Below are positions 1 through 10,642 of a stretch of DNA of 64,000 bases, piece after piece. The position numbers and the translations under genes are program-made. The notes beneath the pieces are model-generated. The model was given only the letters and a program-made list of their open reading frames with translations. It was not told where the DNA came from and searched no databases. Origin of the DNA: Pithys albifrons albifrons (lineage: Eukaryota > Chordata > Aves > Passeriformes > Thamnophilidae); contig NC_092463.1 in the NCBI RefSeq assembly GCF_047495875.1, positions 5,269,557 through 5,333,556 on the forward strand. Direction: 5' to 3'. Position 1 is the stretch's first letter, and every line of letters starts with the position of its first letter.

Positions 1-103
1 CATGCTTTAAATCTAGGGCTGGCCCCGTGTTCCTCTGTGTTTAACCAGGGTCGAATCCTTCTCCTTGCTGTTTTCCTTTAATTTAATATTCCTTGCAATA
101 GTC

Positions 104-165
104 TGTTCCCTTTAATATGCTTAATGTAAAACATGCTGCTTTGCTGACTGTGGCAGGAGTCTCTG
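104..165. repeat. Copy 1 of a weak local direct duplication
   Basis: This stretch aligns without gaps to about 712-773. The best part (125-162 against 737-774) has roughly 31 of 38 bases identical and includes the shared word AAACATGCTGCT. Weaker similarity continues for 30-40 bases, with a shared GACTGATG/GTCTGATG-like word. I do not recognise the family. It may be two copies of an old dispersed repeat or a local duplication at about 612-bp spacing. The sequence between the copies does not align, so it is not a simple tandem array. Confidence 0.4.
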
Positions 166-711
166 GCTCAGGCTACCCTGCAGTCGCCGTGCAGTCTGAT
201 GCTGGGAAGGGTAATGACTTTGGGAAGTTTGACACTGAAATGACATATTGGGAGTATTTACTGGGCAGAGCAAGGGAGATGAATTATTTTGTTGTAAATG
301 ATTATATCTGGTTTGGCTCAAAATGCAGAATAATGCTTGCTATTAGACTAGATGCTGGAGGACACTAATTTTTAGGCAACAAAAGTGGATCCTTTCCTAG
401 ATGGCTACATTTACAGACATATTTGTCCTCCCTTTTAATAAAGTCAAAGCGAGTATGTCTGCCCTGTGCTGAAAGCACAGGCCTGATTCCTAAACACAGG
501 TTTGCAACCCCAAGCAGGGTTTGTAGAGTGTAGAAGGGAGCACAACAGGATCCCCCTGGCAGGAGGGGGGCTACCCCTTGGAATCGAGTTGCAAACTGGA
601 GACGTGGTCCCCAGGGCAGAGGTTGGCCCTGGGAAGGGCAAGCAGCATTTCCAGACCCAGCAGAATGAATTCATTCGTCATTGTCATTTTTTAATTGTTT
701 TCTGAATTGCA
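166..711. other. Unannotated non-coding stretch
   Basis: Unique-looking sequence with only short overlapping open frames on both strands. A purine-rich segment with a short G run sits near 536-575. I saw no repeat, exon or RNA gene. Confidence 0.4.
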
Positions 712-785
712 CTGCTGATCTTTTAATAGGGCGTGATCCAAAACATGCTGCTGTGCTGTGGGTGGCATGAGGCCCTGGTCCCCCA
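712..785. repeat. Copy 2 of the weak local direct duplication
   Basis: This is the partner of the copy at 104-165. It lies just left of the CpG-rich block and the 5S-derived fragment. Whether it belongs to the same element as those is not visible from the sequence. Confidence 0.4.
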
Positions 786-811
786 CTGTCTCTGCACAGA
801 CTGATGGGGGT

Positions 812-991
812 ACAGGCTCGGGACACACTGCCTTGTGTGTGTGGCTCGGCTTCGCGAACGAAGATTTGGGAAGGGCTGTCCCCGTGTGGGTGTGCCCTTC
901 CAGCCTGCGCAGTGGATTTTAGGTGAGGCTCAGCGGGCGCAGAACTGGCCCCACCGTTTAAGTCCTGAGGTTCATCTGCCACCGCCGAGCG
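812..991. other. CpG-rich block abutting the 5S-derived fragment
   Basis: About 13 CpG dinucleotides occur in 180 bases, far above the surrounding sequence, where CpG is rare. It contains a small perfect hairpin (CTTCG-CGAA-CGAAG, 850-863) and directly joins the 3' end of the minus-strand 5S-like sequence. CpG retention suggests an unmethylated or conserved element, or a relatively young insertion. A minus-strand open frame of 113 codons (671-1012) spans it but resembles no family I know. It could be the body of a 5S-headed composite repeat or an independent regulatory element. Confidence 0.45.
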
Positions 992-1092
992 AGCTTGGAC
1001 AGCACCCGGCATTTCCCAGGAGGTTTCCCATCCAAATACTAATCCGGGGCTGACCCGTTTTAGCTGCCTTGTAAGGATATGTCAGAAATCTC
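992..1092 (-). pseudogene. 5S rRNA-derived fragment (pseudogene or 5S-headed SINE)
   Basis: Read on the minus strand, this matches the 3' two thirds of vertebrate 5S rRNA. The box C equivalent (1015-1033) is intact apart from one base, the box A equivalent (1050-1065) is recognisable, and the 3' end ...GGGTGCTGT is present at 999-1007. By eye about four fifths of the bases agree with 5S over 999-1065, with one inserted base. Similarity fades beyond 1092, so the first 30 or so bases of 5S are lost or unrecognisable. There is no T-run terminator just after the 3' end, so this is not a functional 5S gene. It is either a 5S pseudogene or the head of a 5S-derived SINE such as AmnSINE1. I could not see the AmnSINE1 Deu domain downstream. 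Confidence 0.75.
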
Positions 1093-2009
1093 CACACTTG
1101 ACTAGTGCCGAACGGGAGAAATGTCCCTGTTCCTGATGGGCAATGAATTGCAATGAAGAGACACGTCCCCTTAGGCTGTGGTTTCACAACTATATTAACA
1201 CTCTCTTAAAGACCGTCTTTCGTCTTTCCAGCTGCTCACTTCGGCCTTTTTTATGTCATGCTAGTGGATTAAGGAGATCATCCAGGTGATAAAACATCTC
1301 TTTTTTCTTCTTTTTCCTACTAAATGAGGCTTTCTCCCTAAACCACATCCATTCCCTGAGCAGGGCTGCGTGGCCAGGCACCCCGCAGCGAGATAGGGGA
1401 CCCAGGTGCAGCAGAGACATGAGAAACTTGCTTCAATGTCCTTTCTTTCGTAGCTATAGCAAAGCTGGGTGATCCTCAGCCATCCCTGTGAAGAGTTCAT
1501 GTGCCCAAGACGCGGATTTGCAATCGGTGGAACTGGATGTAGCCACGGTGGGAATAACGAGAGGCTGCACGGCCGAGTGGACACCTGCAGTATCAGTCCT
1601 GAGGTGGGATGGCAGCCCTGCAGCATCCCAGAAAAGAGAAGATGAGCTTAAGGGTCACACAAGGCTTTTGGTTAATACGAAACCCCTCTTACTGCCTTTT
1701 GGTTTTAGACTTCTGAATGAGATCTGGTTCAGAATTTCTGATTTTCTTTCCAACAATGTGCTTCTCTTAACAACTCCTGTAACTCCACGATTCAGAGATT
1801 TAAGATATGCGCTGATATCCCTGCCAAAACTGGGTCTAGTGAGGGAAGACAGCGACTGGCAAGGACGCAAGCAGAAATTCCCAGCCTCCGAGACTGATTC
1901 CCTTTGCAGCCAGGGCAGGAGACGGTAAGAGCGCATTTGCCCAGCGGCTCCCCAGCTTCACACTGTATCAGCGTGGCTGCCATTAGCCAAAACACACGCA
2001 GGGGTTTCC
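1093..2009. other. Unannotated stretch
   Basis: Mixed-composition sequence. A plus-strand frame of 146 codons (1488-1928) ends inside a splice-donor-like word (CGGTAAGAG, about 1923-1931). There is no acceptor, no family similarity and no partner exon, so I do not call an exon. Confidence 0.35.
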
Positions 2010-2190
2010 AGGGGCTAATCAGAGCGCTCGGTAATGCCCCGAGCTCCGCACGCAGCAGGATGGGTCCCGCCGGGGCGGGAGCGCGGCGGGTGCTGTGCGT
2101 GTGTCCCAGCCCCGGCAGGCAGCCGGCTTCAAACAGCCCTCGAAGCTTATGCAGGTCAACAAGGAGCCAACGCGCTGCTATCACAGCACG
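2010..2190. promoter_or_regulatory. Small CpG-rich patch with a GC box
   Basis: About 18 CpGs fall in 180 bases, with a GC-box (SP1-type) word GGGGCGGGA at 2072-2080 and several GCGC/CCGC words. The surrounding sequence is CpG-poor. This could be a short CpG-island promoter of an unannotated transcript, an enhancer-like conserved element, or a GC-biased fragment. It is shorter than classical CpG islands and no downstream gene is visible. Confidence 0.35.
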
Positions 2191-2771
2191 CTCTTATTAG
2201 GGCAACTGATACCCTGTTAATTATATCCTCGTCTTGCCAGCCTATCCCTGCTCCAATACCCTTCCCCTCCTGCCTGCCAGGCATTTCCGATCAGCGCGCA
2301 GACTCAAGGCTTTTGCTTTCTGTTCAGCAAGTCTTCACCTCCTTGTTAACTGCCTGACAGCTTGTCTCCTTGCTCTGCAGCTCCTTGTCCTTTTCCTGTC
2401 TACATGTCTGTCTCTGGCGGCCTCCGAGGCCTCTTCCCCTCTCTGGAAGGCACCCAGTGGGTGTTAAGACGCTGCTGCCTCCTAGAACCTGCTCAGTCTA
2501 CAGACTCGGTGGGCAGTATGTGGCCCCTCTCTTCTGCTTAATCCCTCTTTGCTCCTACTCCTGAAGGTTGTGATAGACAAAAGAGTTGCCAGAGAAGCCT
2601 TTATTTTGCTCAGATCCTCTAACTTCATGGTGAGGAAGCAGGAGAGGTTTTTGAGCATGTGAGCCTCAGGTCTGAAACAGCAACACGCATCCTTTAGCTG
2701 TGCAGCAGGTTGGGGAGGCTGCTGGATTTCACTTTACATGATGGGGAAAGACTGGGGCTGTGTGGGGAACA
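2191..2771. other. Unannotated stretch, pyrimidine-rich
   Basis: A C/T-rich segment (about 2230-2420) gives several short overlapping plus-strand frames. I saw no repeat family, RNA gene or exon. Confidence 0.35.
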
Positions 2772-2957
2772 ACAACTTTCTTCACTGAAAGGGTGATCAG
2801 GTTGTACAGGGGAGTGGTGGAATCATCATGCCCATAAGTGTTCAAAAAATGTGTGGTTGTGATGCTTGGGAACATGGTTTAGGGGTGAACACAGTGATGT
2901 CATGGTGATGGTTGGACTCAACGATATTAGGGGTTTTACAACCTTAATAACTGATTC
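2772..2957 (+). mobile_element. CR1 LINE fragment, 3' end
   Basis: This plus-sense CR1 3' segment begins at TTTCTTCACTGAAAGGGTGATCA and runs through GGTTGGACTCAACGATATTAG and TTTTACAACCTTAATAA into a degraded octamer (CTGATTC). It is a typical 5'-truncated copy, diverged, with no intact coding sequence. Confidence 0.85.
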
Positions 2958-4330
2958 CTGGATCAATAACACACCAGCATGATTTCCACCTACAGCTGGA
3001 AATGGTAGAATGGATGTTCCCATGGCCCACTTTTCCAGCAGGATCTGCAAGTCTGAGAACACTCAGCGTGTGCTGAGTGATCAGAATTACCAACACTGAT
3101 CTGCAGGGACCAGTGTGCTCCGGTGGGAAGATCCTCCTGACTTGAGACACTTTATGCTTGTTGGTAGAGCCCTGGAAGCAGTGTCTGTTGGCTGTGGTGG
3201 GTTGATGGATGTTGCTTCAGCCCCAGGGGCCTCAATGTCCCCAAAATGTGCCTTTATCTGGTGCAGCAGGAGTTAAGAGAAAGCAAGACACTATCTCACT
3301 GAACCCTGCTGGGGCAGCTCCCCTCATTTTTAGCTTTGATATTCTTGTGCTGGAACAACTCCGACTTCTCTGGGCCCATTTTTCACAAAGCCTGGCTGGG
3401 ATTTTAACCAAAAAGGATTGGAGAATCTTATCAATCTGCTATTATTATTTTCTTTTTCCTTCCCCTTTGAATTCCAGTCAGCTGCTGACTGTGAAAACAC
3501 AACAAGAGTCTCAAATCATTCAGCCCTTGGCGTATTCAAATTGGCACCAGTTTGTTTGTTTTGGGGCTAAAGCCAGAGTGAGAAAGCCCGGGCTTTGAGA
3601 TGCTATTGGAATCACCTGGGAAAATACACACGCCTTTCATCTCCCTCCATCCCCTGTGGTCAGGAGGGCTCTCTGCCCCCAGCTGGGCTCCCAGCCCCCT
3701 TCTCCTTTTTATCAGCGGCAGGACCCTCGCTGTGCCTGGGGACAGGCACTTAGCAGTGACCATATGACATGGAGTGAAAGTCCCCAGGGAACAGATGTTT
3801 CTCTTTCAAGGAGTGTGGGGGCTAAAAGGGGAGAGCATTGGACAAGATATCAAACACCTTCCAGGCTTTCAAAAATCAATGCGTAGTACTGCTTCTCTTG
3901 ATCATGGTGGGGAGCTGCTGGTAACACCAAACCCCTGGCACTGCTCCAAAAGTGGGACCTGAATGCAGTAGTGCACACTCTTTTTTTAATTAACTTTATT
4001 TCTTTTCCTTGCAGAAATGACAGGTCCAGAGGCACAGACGGAGCTTCTCAGACAATTCTTTTTTAGGCTTGTGAAAACTTTTGTGCATCTTTCTGAGCCC
4101 ATGATAACAATGATTCTCTTCCCCTTTTGAGAACTGAGGGCCCAACTCCCTGCAGTGGAAATGGCTTTGCTGATGCTGCACATCAGCCCAGATGTCACCA
4201 CTGTGATTTCCTTCCACATCCCCAGATCCCTTGCTAGAAGATGATGGAAACAGTTGCTTGCCTGAAGCTTAGGGATGGCATCAGCCAATTCTTTGCTCAA
4301 TGCTGTGTAGTACAAAGAAATTATTGGCTG
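2958..4330. other. Unannotated stretch
   Basis: No repeat or exon recognised. It contains a T-run (about 3981-3988) and a pyrimidine-rich tract (3438-3472). The longest frames (129 and 132 codons) resemble nothing known and overlap on opposite strands. Confidence 0.35.
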
Positions 4331-4527
4331 TGAGGGTGATGAGGCCCTTGCACAGGTTGCCCAGAAAAGCTGTGGATGCCCCATCCCTGGAAATGTTCAA
4401 AGCCAGGTTGGATGAGGCTTGGAGCAACCTGATGTAGTGGAAGGTGTCCTTGCCCATGGCAGGGAAGTTAGAACAAGATGAGCTTTAAGGTGCCTTCCAA
4501 TCCAAACCATTCCATGATTCTATGATT
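4331..4527 (+). mobile_element. CR1 LINE fragment, 3' end
   Basis: Good match to the common CR1 3' region: GCACAGGTTGCCCAGA, CCATCCCTGGAAATGTTCAA and GCCAGGTTGGATGAGGCTTGG. It then runs through CCTTCCAATCCAAACCATTC into tandem octamers CATGATTCTATGATT. It is 5'-truncated and less diverged than its neighbour at 2772. Confidence 0.92.
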
Positions 4528-6218
4528 TTCTGCGTAGAGCAACAAACATTTACTTCCTGCTCCCCCAAAGCCCCTCAGGTTTTTCAAATTCCTTCATCAT
4601 TCACCAAACCTTTTTTTCTGCTTTTCCTTTGTTTCATTCAGGACTGTGTCAGTTCTCAGGACACAGATGTGCTGCAAAGGAGGGATTTGCCCTTACTGGA
4701 TCTATTGGATCTGTTTACACCACTGCTACAGGGTGATTGATAAAGTCCAGCCCAGCAGCCCTGGATTTGAAAAAGGAGGTTTCATCTTTAGAGTAACATC
4801 CCAGGTTCTCCCTCTCCACATTTATCAAATAGAAAGATGAATTGGCCCCTCTGAAGAGGGCATTGAATGTTTATTCAAACCTCCCCATCCAGCTGCAAAC
4901 TCGGCTCTTTCATCTGCAGCCTGGAAGGTGTGATCCTGCAGGGTCACACCTTCAAACCCTCTGCCACCTGAGCTGTTAAATAAGGAGCTGGATCTCCCCA
5001 TGAGTTTTGAACATCTCAGAAATGAGGGGGTTTATCAGAAGGTTCTGGTCTTTTTTCAAAGTGAAGATGTGACCACTGGTTCTGTTTCTCTCACTAAGCC
5101 AAAACCTGGTTTAGGGAAATTTGTTTTCTTTCCACTTTTTTCCCCCATTGTTTATGATACTTTTCTCTACAACCATTAAAAAAGAATTTGTCATTGACCA
5201 GTTGTGATGCCTGGTACAAATATCTAACAAGTTTCATGTATGACTGAGACCTAAACGTGATTGACCACTGTTTACCAACAACTGGATTTGGGATTTCTTT
5301 GCTTTGATTATTGTCCTCCTTCTACATTAGCTGCAGCAGATGTGCTTGCAAAAAGCATTGGACAGACACCAGGTTTTGCTGTGTGAGTCACTCAGTTTAA
5401 GGACTGATATCTATCCCACAGTGAATAGCTGTATTGCCAGCACTTCCACACAGATGGGTGCTGGTGGGCTGGGCTGGCTCCAGAAACACAGGGCTCTGGG
5501 TTAACCCAGCGGGTCTGGATGGGAAGGTGGCAGGATGTGGCTCTGGTGATTAGCAGGTGCCTGTAGAGCAGGACAGCTTTTGGCTGGGGAGCTGTTTGGT
5601 TTCAAAGCTCTTGCCTGAGGAGGAAGGCCAAGAGAGCAGAGGTACTGAAAGAATCAGGCTCAGAGATGCATTTGGAGTCAAGTTCATCTGGTTGGAATCT
5701 GTGTTCTACACTAATTTATCCCTCATGGGTCAGTACCTTAGTGGAGGTGTTCAGACCTCTTGCAGGAACATGCAGGGCCCTGGTGGCCCTGGAAGCAGTC
5801 TCTGTGCCATGCTGTAGGATAGGGAATGACTCAGATGCTGTGACATTTCAGGGCTGCAGACAGAAGCCAAACGTCATTAATTAGAAAATGAAGAACCAGC
5901 AGAACTCTTTTCCAGACCATGGTGGTTGTGAGAGCAGTAGCCAACCCTAGAGAGGGACTGGGGTGCCCTTAGATCCCCTTCCCAGCAGCTCCCTCCCTTT
6001 CCCACTGTAACACTGCATCTCCCATTCCAGCCACTCTGACTGGGAGCATTGGAGAGCCTCCTACTTTGAGAATGCTGCCTTTTTGTCCAGGTGAAGTGGC
6101 AGAGAAAATACAGCAATCTTGAATTTCCTCACCATGCTCAGTGGTGCTTTTCCTTTCCCCACTGCCTTTAGCTCATACTGGTGCTTGAAGTGCTTGTTCT
6201 GAGAAAACAGAGGACATG
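4528..6218. other. Unannotated stretch
   Basis: No repeat family or coding signal seen. A direct or inverted repetition of GGTGTGATCCTGCAGGGTCACACC occurs at 4927-4950. It is a short imperfect palindrome (GGTGTGA...TCACACC) of unknown meaning. Confidence 0.35.
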
Positions 6219-6447
6219 AGGGTTTAGATTGGATATTAGGAAAAATTTCTTCATCGAAAGGGCTTCCACACACTGGAACAGGATGCCCAGGGAAGAAGTG
6301 ATGGAGTCACCATCCCTGGAGGAATTTGAAAGATGTGTAGATGTGACACTTGGGGACATGCTTTAGTTGTGGGCTTGGCAGTGCTTAGTTAATGGTTGGA
6401 CTTGACAATCTTAGAGGGCTTTTCCAACCTAAACAATTCAATGATTA
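6219..6447 (+). mobile_element. CR1 LINE fragment, 3' end
   Basis: Starts at GGTTTAGATTGGATATTAGG, continues through AATTTCTTCATCGAAAGGG, CACTGGAACAGGATGCCCAGGGAAG and GGTTGGACTTGACAATCTTAGAGG, and ends with TCAATGATTA, a worn octamer. This covers the very end of ORF2 plus the 3' UTR of a CR1 copy, broken by stops in the relict coding part. Confidence 0.9.
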
Positions 6448-9400
6448 TATATAGAGCACAGAAACAACTGTCTGCAGCTGTAAGGAAGGTCATGAATGCT
6501 GATCTGATCATGCTCTGGGTGTAATGGAGCCCCATCCAGCTCAAAAAATTGCTATAAAAGCTCAATGAACTATGCATTTTAGGTTCCATTTATTTTGCCT
6601 TCTTTGGGGTTTCAGGCTTTGGTTCCCAAATTCATAGGTACAGATCTCAACAGTTTATCTGCTCTTGGTGGGGCAATGGAGCCTGTGGCTGGTACAAGAA
6701 GTGCTACCCTTGGCCAATACTTGGGTGTAGATCTGTAGGAAAGATTTTACAGCAAACTCCCTATTTTGCAGTTAGTTGGCTGCATGTTTTTGCTTTCCTT
6801 GGCAATTCCCAGCTCCCTGTGTTGTCATACCTGTTTCAGGGGCTTTCAAAGTCACCATGCTGCCTTCATCAGTTAACAGCAGAAGAATGCTCTCTTAGAC
6901 ACCAACACTTCTGGAGGAAGAGCTCATTTTTTTCCCAAGGAGCTGTGCTTCCACGTACACATCTCAAAGGCACTCAGCAGCTCTGCATCCCAGACAACAT
7001 TACACAGGCATTATCATCCTTTGTTCCTCTGTGGGGCTTTGCAGGAGGCTTATCCCAGCCACTCTTCCTGGTGTGCAATTGACCCCGCTAATGCAGGGCA
7101 AGCTTGAGGGTTTCAAGGCCTGCCTCAAGTCCTTGGAGAGCTCTCCACAATCCCATCCTGTCTGCAGGATGCTGAGGGCTCTCAACACAATGTCCAGCCC
7201 CAAGCAGCCTTTTAATGTCCCCAAACCCCCCTGACAGTACCCAGGCCATGCTCTGTGCAAGTGAGTTTGCTGCTGGTGAGCTTGCTCAGTGTGAAAAGGT
7301 AAAAACCCTTCAGGATAAGACTTATACTTCCTACCAGACTCTTCCGGAAACTAGTACAGAGTGAAAAAGACAGTGGGATGATCCAGCCAGTCTTTCATCC
7401 CTAACGAGAGGCTCCTAATGAGAGCCTCCTCCTTCTGCCATGGAGCTGTGCCATTGTCCTTCTCTACATTGTTGTAGTAGAGCAAAGGAGGAGCAGGGAA
7501 ATGATCATTTAGCACGTGAAAGGCACCTCTTGTATGGGGCTACATGCATGGCACAGTTCAGTCGGGGTGAATGACCAGCTCCTGCCAAGCTGTGATGTAT
7601 GAGGCAGAAAGGTCAAAAGTTCTCCTTTACAATCGGCAAGGAAAGAGAAGGCAGGCGATGGTCACTTAATTTGTGGGTTTTTCCCTCCACTTGTCAGGAG
7701 GAGTTTGGGCAGCAGTGATGGATGAGTCATCAATTAAAGTCGGACACTGCATCTTTTGACTCGATTCCTAAAGGGTCCAATTCAAGCCCTGGCCAAGTCG
7801 ATGGGAGTCCATCCAGTGATGCCAGTGGGTCCTGGATTGGGACTATAAAGGCTCTGGAGCAACTGGGTTGAACAGCCTGTTTTCCTCCATGCCTGGCACT
7901 GTGACTCTTGACTCCCCAGTTATCCAGAACTGAGTCTTCTAACCTTTGCCACCAGTTCCTTAGATTTCTGTCCCTCCATGTAGGTTCTTTGATGTGCAGC
8001 TGGAGCCAGCAGAGAGCTGTGCAGTGCAGCAGCTCCTCACTCACGCCTTCCTGCTTATCTGACCACACATACTGTTAATATTTCCTCTAAGGCACTCAGC
8101 TCCCACGATAACACTGCATTATCAACAAAAAGCTTTTAAACATTTTGCTGGCAAAAGGAACATGTCCACAGTTTTATTGCAGAATATATGGCCCTTAATG
8201 GTTTGATCCTGTAGGACCTGCTCTGCAATCAGCTCACACAGTCCCACTCAAGCACAGGCCATCTGGGACCCTCTTCTTGGGAAATCCTGTTCCATGTTAT
8301 TGCACACACTGACCTAGGAAAACTAAGTCAGTTTACAGCCACGGAGACAGTTTGAAGGTGAAGTCAGTACTGACCATGAGGGTTGTCTCAGCCTCTCTCT
8401 TCATGCCTGGCAGTGAGTCTTTGATCTTAGGGGCTTATAACAGTTTCTTTCCATGTGGGAAAGAGACCACAGTGTGTACACCAGACAGTTCTTCCAACTG
8501 TGTCCTGGTGCCCAGGTTTGCAAGCTGGAGAGATGCTCCAGTGTGCTCTGCCCTCTGACCATCTCTGGGCAATGTGAGATCTGGAACCACAAATGTGTGG
8601 ACATAAGCACCTCTGTGGACTTGCCTTCACTGGGAGCCTGGGCCTGCAACAGACTTCCTGAGTTTAGTATAGAAGATATAGAAGTTCAGATAACATGAAC
8701 ATTCTCTTTTGTTTCCCTGTGTCAGCCCTAGTTGGGGTGAATGAACTTTCAGGAAGGTAACATGGGCATGGCGAAGTGGTAGCCTCTATTAAGGGGTATA
8801 ATTGGGAAACTGGACACATTTTTCCCCATCACTGCTTGTGGTTGGCTTGAGTTAAAACCTCTCTCTTTAACACAGAGGCACAGGCTGTTTTCTTTATGTC
8901 ACACAGGCTGTGTGAGGATTGCATCTCCTCAGTCTGGATGGAGAGGTTGGGGACTATGGGATTTGCTCACAGCACTGGCTGGAAAACCTTCATTGTCTGG
9001 TCAGAGCCTTCAGACACTGTCACATGCCTGAGTGCTCACAGTCTGGGTGGTTTGTATTGGCCTGGGATGAGCAATCTTGTCTCTGCTACATGTCTCCTTG
9101 GAGACTCCACTCTCTGTGTCTGCTGGCCCTCATCACAAGACCTGGCATGAAACACCATGAAAAACTGTTTCTTATGGGAGTGGAACAGAAGCTGGTTTAG
9201 TGTTTTTCGATCAGCCCTTTTCTAACAGTGACACTCATGAAGAGGACAGTTGTGATTTCCATTGTATGGATAGCTTTGGATTCTGATTTGCAGTGATGTA
9301 AAGCATTTTGGAACTCACCAGTTAAAATAATTTAGATAAGAAGTAAATACATATGACAAATATTCCAAGGAATTTGGAAATTCATTGAGACGTGCTGCTC

Positions 9401-9527
9401 CTAAGGCTAAGCTGGCATTTGTAGTCCTCATGCCTATGCCATAGTTATTTCTGGAATACTGCAACTCAATGAGAATGTTCTAATACCAGTAAATGTATGT
9501 TCATGTGTATTTATGTAAAGGATTGGA
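6448..9527. other. Long unannotated stretch
   Basis: About 3 kb with no repeat family, RNA gene or plausible exon that I can support. All frames are 112 codons or fewer and mutually overlapping. Composition is ordinary and CpG is depleted. Confidence 0.35.
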
Positions 9528-9650
9528 CGGAATCCCGGAGCCATATTGTCCAGAGTCCTGTTTCTTAATACCTGGGACCATGTTCAAGAGGTCAGAGAAG
9601 CCCAGATCTCCCGATCAGAACATGGCCAGAAGAATCCTGGAAGACTCCCT
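9528..9650 (+). repeat. Left half of a split copy of an unnamed two-copy repeat
   Basis: This aligns with 10643-10770. Shared words include AAGAGG, then CCCAGATCT (9601-9609), GATCAG, and AGAAG-A-TCCTGGAAGA, with roughly 70-80 percent identity in the best part. The matching continuation of the other copy (10796-10876) is found here only at 10321-10401, about 640 bases too far away. The family is unknown to me. Confidence 0.5.
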
Positions 9651-10187
9651 AGCCTTGGGGACTGTTCAAGTTATGAGTGTTGTTTTTGGATGATGGCAAA
9701 GGTTTAATAAATGCTGCAGCTGTAGGAAGCACCCTCACTGGAGAGTTTAGCTCCCCGTGTCAATATGTGATTTACATTTCCAGCCTCCATGTATCCAGCC
9801 TGCACGACTCCTCCGCCAATGGGGTGGGCAGATCCAGCGCTTACTTTGGCACAAGAGTTCCTCAAGTCTTGTTTAATTAGAACTCAGACCAGCTTCCTGG
9901 AGATTGTGGGAACCTCATTAGCAGCACAAATAGAAACTTGAAGAGGCCAACTCGGTGGGAAAAGATTGCTTGCTAAGAACTTTGCTTACCAAGAACTTAA
10001 CCTCTTCAAGAGTCGTGTCTCTTAGGTACAGCAGAAGAATTTATGGCTGGAATACAAGGTCTCCTAATCTTCCAAATGTTGGAGGTTTTGTTTTTCAAAG
10101 TGAATTAAAACCTCTCAATGGAGTAGACAAAATCTTTTTGGCTCAATGGTCTCCACTTAGGTGTCCTCTCTTCAATTGGTTTTAATT
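9651..10187. other. Sequence separating the two halves of the split repeat
   Basis: No terminal repeats or known element ends are visible, apart from the CR1 fragment that begins at 10188. It contains a conserved-looking AT/GC-mixed part (about 9715-9900). Confidence 0.3.
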
Positions 10188-10276
10188 ATAGAATCGTAGA
10201 GTTATGGAATGCTTTGGGTTGGAAGGCACCTTAAAGAGCATGCAGTTCCAACTCCCCTGCCGTGGACAGGGACACA
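10188..10276 (-). mobile_element. CR1 LINE fragment, 3' terminal 90 bases
   Basis: On the plus strand it begins with the octamer complement ATAGAATCGTAGAG, then TTTGGGTTGGAAGGCACCTTAAAGAGCAT and CCCCTGCCGTGGACAGGGACAC. It stops near 10276, so only the last part of the CR1 3' UTR is present. Confidence 0.9.
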
Positions 10277-10320
10277 CTTCCTGGTGCTCTTCCACCATTT
10301 GGAGACAGTGATTGCTGATT

Positions 10321-10401
10321 TGCTGTCCTTATCCTTGCCTCCCTTGGCAATGTACCCTATATTGTTGTATGTATCAGCCTATAAAAAATTCCAGTTATTT
10401 T
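10321..10401 (+). repeat. Right half of the split repeat copy
   Basis: This matches 10796-10876. TATGT, GCCTATAAAAAA (10377-10388 here, 10851-10862 there), TCCA and TATTTT are shared, about 28 of 34 bases over the best stretch, with weaker upstream similarity (GCCTC..GGCAA). Confidence 0.45.
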
Positions 10402-10642
10402 AATATTTAAGATGTAATAATGTTTTAGACACCTATCTCACCTATAAACATCTAAATTTAGTTCACTTAATCTTACATGACATCTCACCTATTGTGTCTT
10501 CAGAAGGTTTTAGAGAGTCTTTCCTAGGCTAAGCTGACAAGTCCACTGCTTCAGGACTGCCATGGAAAAAAACCTAAAAAATACAATTAGAGCACTTGAA
10601 TGGTAGCTCAGTACATACACACACTTGCCTGTCTCAGTGAGA

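Noticed and set aside
46..56. B-box-like GGGTCGAATCC near the window start
   Set aside because: No A box or cloverleaf in the visible upstream sequence, and the window edge prevents a fuller check.
671..1012. 113-codon minus-strand frame across the CpG-rich block
   Set aside because: It overlaps the 5S-derived sequence, and its openness is explained by high GC content, which makes stop codons rare.
1488..1931. Possible exon ending in a donor-like CGGTAAGAG
   Set aside because: One splice-like word is common by chance. There is no acceptor, no partner exon and no protein similarity.
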